NCBI GenBank assembly: GCA_030248215.1
Contig: JASANG010001316.1
Span: 1-64,000, forward strand
Origin: Enoplolaimus lenunculus
Taxonomy: Eukaryota; Nematoda; Enoplea; Enoplida; Thoracostomopsidae
Direction of reading: 5' to 3'
DNA: 64,000 nucleotides
Part shown: piece after piece, positions 1 through 9,554 of the stretch
Layout of the letters: each line of letters opens with the position of its first letter
Numbering within the stretch: position 1 is the first letter of the stretch
Made by a program: the position numbers and the translations under genes
The notes under the pieces: model-generated
What the model saw: only the letters and a program-made list of their open reading frames with translations
Databases searched by the model: none
Told to the model about the DNA's origin: nothing

Positions 1-3000
1 TTCCATTAGTAAACCCGCAAACACCATCTGCATCATTCTTTGGAATGTTGCAGACGCGTTTGTTAAGCCAAACGGCATCATTTTAGCTCGAATAAGCCTT
101 CGTGTGAAATGAACGCTGTTTTTTCAATATCAGCGTCATGCATTTGTATTTGCCAGTATCCTGACTGGAGATCGATTGTTGTGAAATATTTAGATCCTCT
201 TAATGCATCGATTGTTTCATCGATGCGTGGTAACGGAAAACTATCTTTTTTCGTTACCTCGTTGACTTGTCTGTAGTCAACGCAGAATCTCCAGCTTCCA
301 TCTTTCTTTTTAATTAGTACTACTGGAGACGCCCACGGACTTCTAGATGGTTGAATTATGCCATCTTCCAGCATTTGCTTTATGCATTTTGACATTTCCA
401 CTCTTCTTGCATAAGCCGCTCGTCTAACCTTTTGTTGGATCGGCTTATCTGTGTTGACCTCAATTGTATGTTTTACTACCCCTGTTGTTCCTAATTTCTT
501 GTGTTCTTGTCCAAAAATGTCATTGTTTAAATGTAATAATGTTTTTAAAAATTTTATTTGTTTTTCATCTAATTCTTTTTCATCTAATTGTACTCCCTCA
601 GGGAGTATTTCATGTTCGAAATGGTTGGATTGTTCCATCAACCATTCTTTAAAATTTTTCAGTTGTTGCGATTCACTGTGTACTCGTGACGCAACTACCG
701 TGTTTATAGTTTCCACATTTGTGCTGTTGATGTTTTCTGTTTCCTTTTTTATTTCTTCCACGTTGTTTGTTATTTCCTCTTGCGTTATTATTTGTTCTAT
801 TTGCAACGGTTGCACTACCGTTGCTACGCTTTTATTAGCGCTTATAGTCAGTGGTTTATCATTTAGATTAGTAATCGGAATGAATATATTTCCTTCCGAT
901 ACCCGTACTAGAGTGTGCGGTATTAGTATCTGGTCATCAACCAGTTTTGGTTCTACTACTACCTCTTTATTAGAGGTATTAGTGTTATCTATCTGACAAT
1001 GTACTATCATTGTCCTGCCCGGTTGTATTATTGTGTCCATTTTTATCTTGCATATCGAGGCTTCCGTGTACTCGATTTGTTCAGGCGTTTTATTTTTTGT
1101 TCCCACCTGTTCAGGCGTCTCCTTTTCTGTTTCCGCCTTCTCTTTTTTATCAGGTATTTCGTTCGCCGTTTTTGGCGACGGTGTTTTCAAAATTATACGG
1201 GGAAATGGATTCTCCGTATATTTGTCCTCTATTTTGTTATTTTCTTTTTTATAATGTAATTTCCATGAAGGAATACGGCTTCCTTCGATGACTACGGATT
1301 GTTGTGCATAGTCTTGCACCAATCCGAATCTGTTTAAGATATCATCTCCGAATATTAACCCCAATTGCATTTTTGGGGCTATATGTATCTTGACCACTTT
1401 GCTTATTCTAGCAATTTCTATTTTTGTTTCAATGTAACCGAATGTATTTTCCGTTAATCTATTGTCAAAACATTTACATGTTATTTTTATGTCTTCCTTT
1501 AATGGAAGTTGTTTAAAGTATAATTCATATACTTCTTTGTGCATTAAGGAGACATCAGCTCCTGTGTCTAGCATTGCTGTTATAATGTAGTCTGCTATTC
1601 TTGCTTCTATATGAAACCCTGTGGGTTTTGAGCATGGTGCTTGCTCCGTGGCTTTTGTTTGGTTATTTTGACTTTTATTTAGGGTCCCTGAATTGTCCGT
1701 TGATTTTAACGGGCAATCTTTGGCCAAATGGCCTTTGTGTGTGCATCTGTAACATGCACCAGTTGCTTTTAGCTGAGTTAACTGATCCGTTGTTTTTCGG
1801 ACAAACGTATTAGTTTGTCTGTTCTGTAGCTGTTCTTGGTTGCTACTAATTTTTGTATTAGTAGACTTTTCTGTTCCTTGTGTGCTTTGATTCTTTCCTT
1901 TTCCGGAAGAATTATTTCCGTTTTTTAGTGTAATTCCTTCTAATTGTAATTGCTTCTCTAATTTTAGGGCGCGGAATCGTAGTTGTTCAAACGATTCCAC
2001 AATTCCTAATTGTAACTTATGTCTAATAGGTGTTATTGTATTATTCATAAAGGTTTGGCAAAGAAGCTCTTGTGCTTCTGCCGTGTTTGTAAAATTCTTT
2101 TCTAAATGTCGGATCCAATAAGATTGTAATTCATCAGCGTAATCGTTTACGCTTCCCGTTTGTTTAATTTTTTGGAATGTAGCCATTCTAGTACTAAGAT
2201 CGGTTGATACACCGAACCGTTCCTGAAATTCTCTTATTATAATGTTGTAATTTTCTGTGGTATATTCCACATTTTCTTCTTTTAGATCTAGGAATTTTTC
2301 TGCAATTCCTTTTAAACTATTTTTAAAACAACGTAATTTCGTTGTTATGTCTGTAACTTCCGATGTTCTTAAAATCCTTTCGAATTTTTTGTAAAAGGTG
2401 TAAAAATCCGAAGTCCCATCATATGTGGGAACTGTTGGAATTCTATTAGGAAACTTCACTACAATCTCCGCAGGCTTTGTGGCCTGCGGACCTGATTGCA
2501 ATAAATTTTCTGGGGAATGTTGTGGTTCTGGTGTTGATCTCGCTGAACTTTGCAGCGTACTCTTGTTATTTGTTTTTCTGGTGTTGTGAATATTTAAATA
2601 TTCTAACTGTTCAGCTGGTGGTAGTTTTTCCAACAGCTTTGCTGTTACTAACTGTTGTTGTAACCACTGCTGAACTGGGGTATTACCCGGTTCTGTATTC
2701 TGCTGTTGCGCTATTATATGCCCAACAGTGTCTTGTTGTTGTGCATTTTGCAGGTTACTATTCGGATAATGATCCGTGTATACCTGTGTTTCTGGTAACC
2801 GTGTTACCGCTAATTGTAGTTGGTTTCGGATACTATCCGTAACCAACTTTTGTATTTCTGTTTCTATTGTATTTCTTATGTTTGTTAATTGTAGCATCTC
2901 GCAATTTTGCGGCAAATGTGTTTCTGCCGCATATGCGGCTTTTGTTTCTGTTTCCAATAAACTGTCTTGTGTTTTCTCGCTAAGAGCGTTTATGTTTATT

Positions 3001-3404
3001 TCTCGTGGCACTGGTTTTTTATCAATCGCCACGTTTTTATTTGTGACTATTGTGTCGACTAGTTTTAACATTGTATCCTGATCAATTCCCTTTGGCACTA
3101 TTGTAGGGGGTTGTGGTTGTGTTGTTTCTCGCCCTGTTTGTATTCTGGGCGGTGTTCTGGCAAGTGTCTTGCCTTTTCCTATGGGTTTGAAGTGCGTCAA
3201 GGAATTATCATGTTCAATATTTCCACTAGTAACACTAGTTGTTGGTAATTCGTCGTCTAATAACGACGTCTCGCTAGCAAGCGAATCCATTGTGTTTTGT
3301 TGTGTATGTGGGATTATTTGTAATTTTGTTTGTCTACGTGTTAATATTTGGGAAGGGGGAATTGTATTTTTATTTTGTGTGCTATCCAAATTTTTGGGGT
3401 CCAT
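1..3404 (-). mobile_element. Ty3/gypsy LTR retrotransposon, gag-pol 5' part (fossil)
   Basis: A long gag-pol reading frame on the minus strand, cut by the left edge of the window. Reading from its start it shows a Gln/Thr-rich N-terminal region, a retrotransposon gag core, one CCHC zinc knuckle (C-x2-C-x4-H-x4-C, near 1740), an aspartic protease with the LDTGAD signature (near 1560), and the N-terminal fingers and palm of a Ty3-type reverse transcriptase (VDYRQVN and DLQSGYWQI, near 180-280). The rest of RT, RNase H and integrase would lie left of the window. It looks young: mostly open, with roughly one break in the visible part. It points away from the SWEET gene that begins about 1 kb to the right. 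Confidence 0.93.
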
Positions 3405-3448
3405 TGAAGGATTTTAAAAATTTGTACCGGAGACCATCGTGGTCACCA

Positions 3449-4258
3449 TGTCGGATTTGTATGGATTTAGAGGTGTAGTTGTGTATGTGTGTACAGAAAT
3501 TGGGGCTATAATATGGGGGAAAGCAGCACAAAGGAAATCCGAGAATGCTTGGGCTGCAAAAGGTACGGTCGCGATCTCCGGTAATTATTGTAAATGGGTG
3601 CTCCCTTACTCGCTCGCAACAACGACACGGGGAGTAAATTTTATTTACGCGCTACGAAAACCTAGATCGATGTGTTGCCCAAAGGCTAATCTGCGCGCCG
3701 CGAAACGCACAATACTTGATATCTAAGACGCAGCGCCTGCGCGAAATACTAATCCACTAGCTTAAAGCCTGGATTGAATTCTGACTTAAATCCCAACAGT
3801 AATTTGTACTTACGTTCAACCGATGCCGTCGTCTGCACAGAAAACCATAAAACGCATAATACTTCCAGCAAAACAAAAGCTCCGATAATAATAATAATAA
3901 TGAAAACCAGTCTTCTCGCCAATTCAAAACTTATTAAACTTCCGCACCAATCTTTGTAAACAAAATATCAAGAATGATTATGAATTGTTTTGGAGGCCAG
4001 GCTACCTCCGCCTAATTTGAATAAATTAGGCGCCGCGTAAATAAAACTGTCGCCCCCATACTGTTGTAATAAATACAACAGAAACAACAACATTATAAAA
4101 TGCGTGGTGATGACTATTTCGTCATCACCATTATAAATAAATACAAATATAACAACATAACACACGTGGTGATGACAATTTCGTCATCACCACTAGCTAA
4201 GTCATTCAAAACACAATAATAAAAATTAAAATCAAAATTATTATTTCAGGGCCAGACA
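3449..4258 (-). repeat. Probable 5' LTR of the Ty3/gypsy element
   Basis: The stretch lies 45 bases before the gag start. In + orientation it begins TGTCGG and ends CCAGACA, which fits TG...CA ends with short inverted termini. The bases between it and gag (TGGTGACCACGATGG on the minus strand) sit where a tRNA primer site is expected. The second LTR is outside the window, so the outer limit is an inference. No clear 5-bp target duplication can be tested. Confidence 0.5.
4105..4193. repeat. Two near-identical hairpins inside the LTR-like region
   Basis: GGTGATGAC and GTCATCACC face each other around a 5-base loop at about 4107-4132, and again at about 4166-4191. The stems are perfect at 9 bp and the copies are spaced 59 bp apart, with different loops (tattt and aattt). 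Conservation of stem but not loop suggests a bound palindrome or an RNA fold rather than a simple repeat. Confidence 0.6.
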
Positions 4259-4452
4259 CGCTTAGGTGGGGTCCAGGGGCGGTATTTAGCACAGCTAGGG
4301 GAGATTAGTGTGGCGCAGCAGACACTACGCCCCCACACGTACGAAGTCATTACCAACATCTAATGTATAAGTTCTTATTTTATATCAAGAAATACTGTTT
4401 GCTGATACTTTTTAATATTCTTGTTTGTTACATAATTATATTGCTGGTGACA

Positions 4453-7400
4453 ATGTACGGTCTTCTTGAAATTCTTAGCATTACAGCGCCAATTACAACT
4501 TACTTGATGTTTGTATCACCAATGTACGTTTTATATAGTACTTTTATATGTGTACATTACATACTTATACACGACACATATATTCGGGCAGCAAATAGAA
4601 TTTTGATATCGCCTAGAATTCCTATCCCAATCGGAAGTGGAATTGAATTTTTTAGTATTGTTTGCTGTTGGGCCTAGCTTGAACCAACCCCCACATATAT
4701 GCATAATTTTATTTAGTTAAAAGTCACTTGTGACTAGAAAATTACGTATTCGTAATCCACACCGGAAGCGGGATTGAAATTTTTTAATATTGTTTGCTGT
4801 TGGGCCTAGCGTGAATCAACCAACATATATGTATAGTTTTGTTTAATTAAAAGTCAATTATAACTGTAGAAAAAGTACGTATACGTAAGTATGGTATGTA
4901 GTTAGTGTGTAGTGTAAAGAACTAATGATACAAGCTCCTACAATTTATAAAGTAAAGACTTTCGATGTATTTTACCGTATCGCTCTTTGCTCTCAACTTG
5001 GAATAATTAGCAATAATGTGTCTGTCTACTGCGTACAATGTTGGGTTTAATCTTCAAAATTTTAATATCACAACTAACTCTAAGTTTTCGCCATGTTTTC
5101 ATTTTAATATTGACGTGTTATAGGCCTACGCTGTACAGTTGTGTTAAAAGTGGTGTATCGGATCAGCTCTCCCCGTTTCCGTTTTTCTCCGGGTTATTAT
5201 GGTTAGTTTTCTTTGTTTGCGACTAAGTGGCAGACGTATGTGTTCAACGCGGCCAATTTTCATTTTTATATAGTGCGAACTATCGTTCAGAACACAGTGA
5301 TTAGTTTACTGTTTTAAAATGAAACATTCATCCAAAAAGTGCAACAGTTTACATCAAATGTTCAATAATTGGATGTCTTGGTTCTGGTAAAAATAGACAA
5401 CCTGCTGTGATATTCTAGTTTGTTGTGAATTCTTCGCAGAAAGCAAAAAATTATCAATACTTTTGCATTTAGTAGTGAGCTGTGTAGTAGTACAGTTCTT
5501 AGTGTATCAATTTTTGTCGTTGCTAATTACAAGCGTATTTTATTTTTTTGTTTTGAAGTTATAAGAACAAAAATTTGGTGGCTGCCTGAATACGTAACGT
5601 CGTCAAGGATCTAACATTACTAATGTATCCAGCAAGGTAGAATGCATGGTGCAAAACGTAACTGGTTTATATCGGAATCGGAACAGCAAATTTATACCGT
5701 AATCGGAATCGGAACTACAAAATTTGTGGCTATACGGATAATTTGTATTAACAAGTATAATATTGATTTAGGGTATCTGTTGGCTGGCAACAATTCTCAA
5801 AAACGTCGCATGAACCAATTGGCAATCATTTTTCGGTTCTGTAAAGCTAAACTACAATCAATTATTAATTAGTTAACTTATTGAAATCAATTTAATAGAT
5901 AAAATGGTGCAGAATTTTTAAACAACATATCACAACAATTAAGCCGAAAAATTAAAATGTGGAAATTCCGGTTCCGATTGATTGTGCAATCGGAATCGAA
6001 ATCCGGACTCGTTTAAATGTAATCGGAACCGGAATTCAGATAGTACCCTGCGGATTGGGTTTGTGGCATGAATGAGGTCTTGATATCGGTTTTTATCTTA
6101 GTAAATCTTCGTTTTTAGCTGGTCACTGCGTTAATTTTCAAGTCTTGGTAGGGTTTGATACTGAGATTAATACTCCACAACCGAAAGAACCAATTATTGT
6201 TGCAATTGTTTTACGCTTAATAACATCTTTTACTGAAAACTGGTGAGAAAGCGATCTCGGTTTTAACAGGCAACAGCCACATAGTTTAAAACCAGTCGTA
6301 GTGGGACTACATTTATTGAGCGAAGCTCGAACACACGTAAGCAGTTAAGGTAATATGCAAATTAGTTATTAGCTAACTATTCATTTATCGGTTTTGAAGG
6401 TTTTTAAGCAATTTCCTCAGATTCCACGCACCCAAAAACCCTTCAGCCACCCTAATAATTATTGGAATAATTTAAAAAGTCATAATTTTGTATCAATTAA
6501 GCAAATATGCAAATTAGCTATTAGCTAACTATTCGATAATCGCTTTTAAAGGTTTGTAGACAATTTATTCAGATTCCACGCACCCAAAAACCATTCAGCC
6601 ACCCTAATAATTATTGGAATAATTTAAAAAGTCATAATTTTGTATCAATTAAGCTAATATGCAAATTAGCTATTAGCTAACTATTCAATAATCGGTTTTT
6701 GAGGTTTGTAAACAATTTATTCAGATTCCTCGCACCCAAAAACCTTCAGTAAACCTAATAATTATTGAAATAATTTAAAAAGACCTAGTTTGTCTTGTCA
6801 ATTAAGCTAATACGCAAATTAGCTATTAGCTAACCATTCAATTATCGGTTTTGGATGTTTGTAACCAATTTATTCAAATTCCTCGCACCTAAAAACCTTT
6901 TATTGCTGAAATTATATTGCATTTAACCTTGATAATTAGTGAAATATTGTAAAAAGTGCTAATTTAGGCTTATAAACTATGCTGATATGCAAATTATCTA
7001 TTAGCTAACTGGTCAAGTATCGGTTTACGCAAATTGCTCGCACCCAAAAACCCTTTAATGCTAAAATTAGATTGCTTCTAACTGTAATAATTAGTGAAAT
7101 ATTGTGGAAAGTCCTAATTATGCAAATTAGCCTGTAGCTAATAAACGCCTTAAAATTTTAAACCCCAATGCGAGGTTAACACCCCAGTATAATTGGCTTT
7201 CAAACAAAAAAAGTTTATCAAAATCAGTTCAGCCGTTCCTGAGATTCTTTTCGGATGGACAGACGGACGGACATCCACCTTTCGACCCCCAAGTACAAAA
7301 CATAAAACGCTTCGCGAAACTCGGAGTTTCGCTTCGCTCAATTACTCAAAGACATACCTCTGAATGTTGCTAAGTGTATTTTTTGCAATTAGCTTCATTT

Positions 7401-9554
7401 TGCGCCTGGCGTAAAAATTGATTATTTGTTTTTATGTTCGAGAAGGTACATACGAACAATAAATTAAACAGGACTGTTATATATCTCAAGTTTTAAATCA
7501 CTGTCTGTTTTAGCAATTTTGTTTATTGTTCGAATTACTTGAAAATGTGTTATTTTCAGCGGCTCATTATGGCTCAAGTATGGCACATTGGTCAAGGACC
7601 AAACCGTTATAAACGTTAATTTAATTGGGTCTGCGCTTCAGTTGTTGTATCTTGGTGTTTATTTCCTATACTGTACAAAAAAGGTAAAGCTCTTCTTTTC
7701 TTTATACACAACTTAAAAAAGCAAGTATTGTGTATGCTTATTTTAAACATAAGTTTTCTGCCAAAAAGTAACATATGTCAACCAGGGTGCAACCGGAATT
7801 ACAATTTACCGGAACCGGAACCGGAACCGGAATTTGAAAATTTTACCGGAACCGGAACCGGAAAATGAAAAATGCATTTCACCAAAAATTTCATTTTAAT
7901 CTTATTTTTTGCTCTATTATTTGTGAAATACCCTTAGTCGAACATAGGTATTTATTTTATTTGTTGTATTTTAGATTTTCATCATCGAATGAAGTGAAAT
8001 CCACCATTAATGGCTTATATTCGGGTGTACAAGTGGCTTTCAAAAGAGATTCTTAAAAATTAGCAAAGTTAAGAAAACGGCCAAATTATAATACCGGAAT
8101 TTTTAAATCCGGTAAAAATTTACCGGAACCGGAACCGGAAGGTGAAAAAATGCCGGAACCGGAATTCCGGTTGCACCCTGATGTCAACGTAATAACTTTG
8201 ATGTGCTCAACATCTTTTTTGAATGATTGTCCTAAAACTTAATATTGCGATAGCAGTTAATAGCTACTCCGTAGTGACATTTTTAGGCCAGCTTTATGTT
8301 CAAATGTGGTGTTGTCATGGTATTCCTGGGTATTGTTCTTGCCTATGTCAATAGCGTTCAACCGCCAAATCAGTCAATCATCAGTCAGCTGGGTCTGGTT
8401 TGCGCTACTGTTAATGTTCTGGCTATTGCATCTCCTCTTGCCGGATTGGTGAGTTAATTTTACTGATGGATCTGTGAGTTGCTTTCTGGTCAATTATGGT
8501 AATTCAATCGTGATTATGGTGAAAGATGCTCGAGACTGGAAAATGACATATTTGGCTTATTTAAATATTATAGCTCGATTAAATTAAGATTGTCCTGAGA
8601 TTTATATTTTTCAAATCGTTATGAGCAATAACAGTAAAGGAGCAATCAGGCAAGTCCAGACGGAATAAAATGTTTATGGACGAGTATGGGAAAATTATGT
8701 AAGCTTTGATTGCTCACGTTTTGCGGTTTTTTATCTGCATTTGTTTTCTAGATTTGGCAATCAGTTTTTTGTTATAATCTGCTTTTTTAAATTTTGCAAT
8801 TCCATTTTCGTTTTTATTTCATACCGTCTCAACTGTGCTTTTGTATTAAGGATTTCTTGTACATATATTATTTACAGATGGATGTCTTGGAATCAAAAAG
8901 TACAGCAAACATGCCTTTTCCGCTAATATTTATGGGATTTTTAGTAACTGTTCAGTGGTTCCTGTATGGCTATTTGATCAGCGATACTTATATGCAGGTA
9001 TTTTATTTAAAAATTCTGCTCAGACTCTATTTACTTAACAACCGTGTTTCCAACATCCCGCTCAGTGTTGAAAGTTCGACGTTATCGATTCTGATGTAGC
9101 AAAGTAAATTTCTGATTTAGTGTAATTCTCGAAGAAGTACATACAACATAAAGCTAGTTATGACTTTATACGAAAGAATCAAAAGTTAATTCTTCAGTTG
9201 TAATATAATGTATATTGGCGTAATAAAGGGTTGCCTGGTATATACGAATGATTAGGCTTATTGAAACAAGATATTTGCTTAGAACGACTAATTGTGTTGG
9301 TTCAAATCACATCCTCTATTCAAGATTCCCCTCTGGTAACGAATTTGTCGCCATCGGTTGAAGTTTCCTATTCCGTGGTAACGAGCGAATGCCCGTCCTA
9401 ATTCTATTCAGAAGTGCATATTATGAATGTTTATTTGCATGTCTGACATTTTTTTGTCATTCAGGTGCCCAATGGTATCGGTATCTTGTTAGGAATTGTA
9501 CAGCTGTCACTGTTTGTCATTTACCCATCAACACCGTCACTGAAACGTGATTAA
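4453..9554 (+). CDS. swt: SWEET-family sugar transporter 1 (six coding exons)
   Basis: A seven-helix SWEET (MtN3/saliva, SLC50) uniporter that would move hexoses or sucrose across a membrane. Coding exons: 4453-4523, 5124-5201, 7560-7683, 8287-8451, 8878-8997, 9468-9554; all join in phase and give 214 residues, the usual family length. All introns are GT-AG. The family marks are present: TM1 proline in FVSPMP, SPFPFFSG in TM2, LWLKYG, the TM3 Asn in VNLIG, ASPLAGL in TM5, KSTANMPFP before TM6, QWFLYG, and VPNGIG in TM7. The start at 4453 places Met four residues before TM1, as in relatives; an in-frame Met at 4363 would add a hydrophobic 30-residue leader and is less likely. A paralogue follows at 15002. 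Introns 2 and 3 are largely filled by transposon copies. Substrate and membrane are not deducible from sequence. Confidence 0.93.
4631..4880. repeat. About 130-bp tandem duplication in SWEET 1 intron 1
   Basis: Two diverged copies, at about 4631-4755 and 4762-4880, share the block TTGTTTGCTGTTGGGCCTAG and the following CAACC...CATATAT. The right copy ends near an alternating ACGTATACGTA stretch. The array lies between exon 1 (ends 4523) and exon 2 (starts 5124). Nothing else is recognised in that 600-bp intron. Confidence 0.8.
5645..6050. mobile_element. MITE of the CAGGGTGCA family, subtype D (ATCGGAA-rich)
   Basis: Degenerate inverted ends (CATGGTGCAAAACG... and ...AGTACCCTG) flank repeats of ATCGGAACCGGAA type. 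The internal 200 bp match the copies at 32177-32517 (reverse) and 61232-61592. No target duplication is visible, so this is an old copy. It lies in SWEET 1 intron 2. Confidence 0.75.
6292..7344 (-). mobile_element. Helentron/DINE-like element, copy 1
   Basis: From the 3' end (left): CCAGTCGTAGTGGGACTAC, which on the minus strand is a GTAGT/ACTAC hairpin followed by CGACTGG and then a host T. Next comes the subterminal TTGAGCGAAGC, then about five 150-175-bp direct repeats, each carrying TATGCAAATTAG and CCTCGCACCCAAAAAC, then a GGAC-rich microsatellite and the opposing GCTTCGCTCAA. Hairpin plus CTRR|T end, subterminal inverted repeats and internal tandem repeats are the plan of Helentron-derived HINE/DINE elements. 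It carries no protein and fills most of SWEET 1 intron 2. Confidence 0.7.
7783..8180 (+). mobile_element. hAT-like MITE, CCGGAA family copy A1
   Basis: It begins CAGGGTGCAACCGGAATT and ends with the inverse, flanked on both sides by the 8-bp duplication ATGTCAAC (7775-7782 and 8181-8188). Both ends are packed with CCGGAA repeats, the usual place for hAT transposase subterminal sites. The 398-bp element is nearly identical to the 397-bp copy at 59335 and so is probably recent. It occupies most of SWEET 1 intron 3. Confidence 0.92.
8452..9467. other. SWEET 1 introns 4 and 5: nothing recognised
   Basis: Introns 8452-8877 and 8998-9467 are plain AT-rich sequence. I see no repeat family, RNA gene or extra exon in either. 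Confidence 0.6.

Noticed and set aside
4363-4452. Upstream in-frame Met for SWEET 1
   Set aside because: It would add a hydrophobic 30-residue leader not found in SWEET proteins; the Met at 4453 gives the family's normal N-terminus.
7150-7341. 63-codon minus frame with RKVDVRPSV
   Set aside because: It translates the GGAC microsatellite and the end of the Helentron-like element; the same peptide recurs at 53.7 kb for the same reason.
6292-7344. CRISPR-like spaced repeats
   Set aside because: The repeated units are 150-175 bp, diverged and part of a Helentron-like element in animal DNA.
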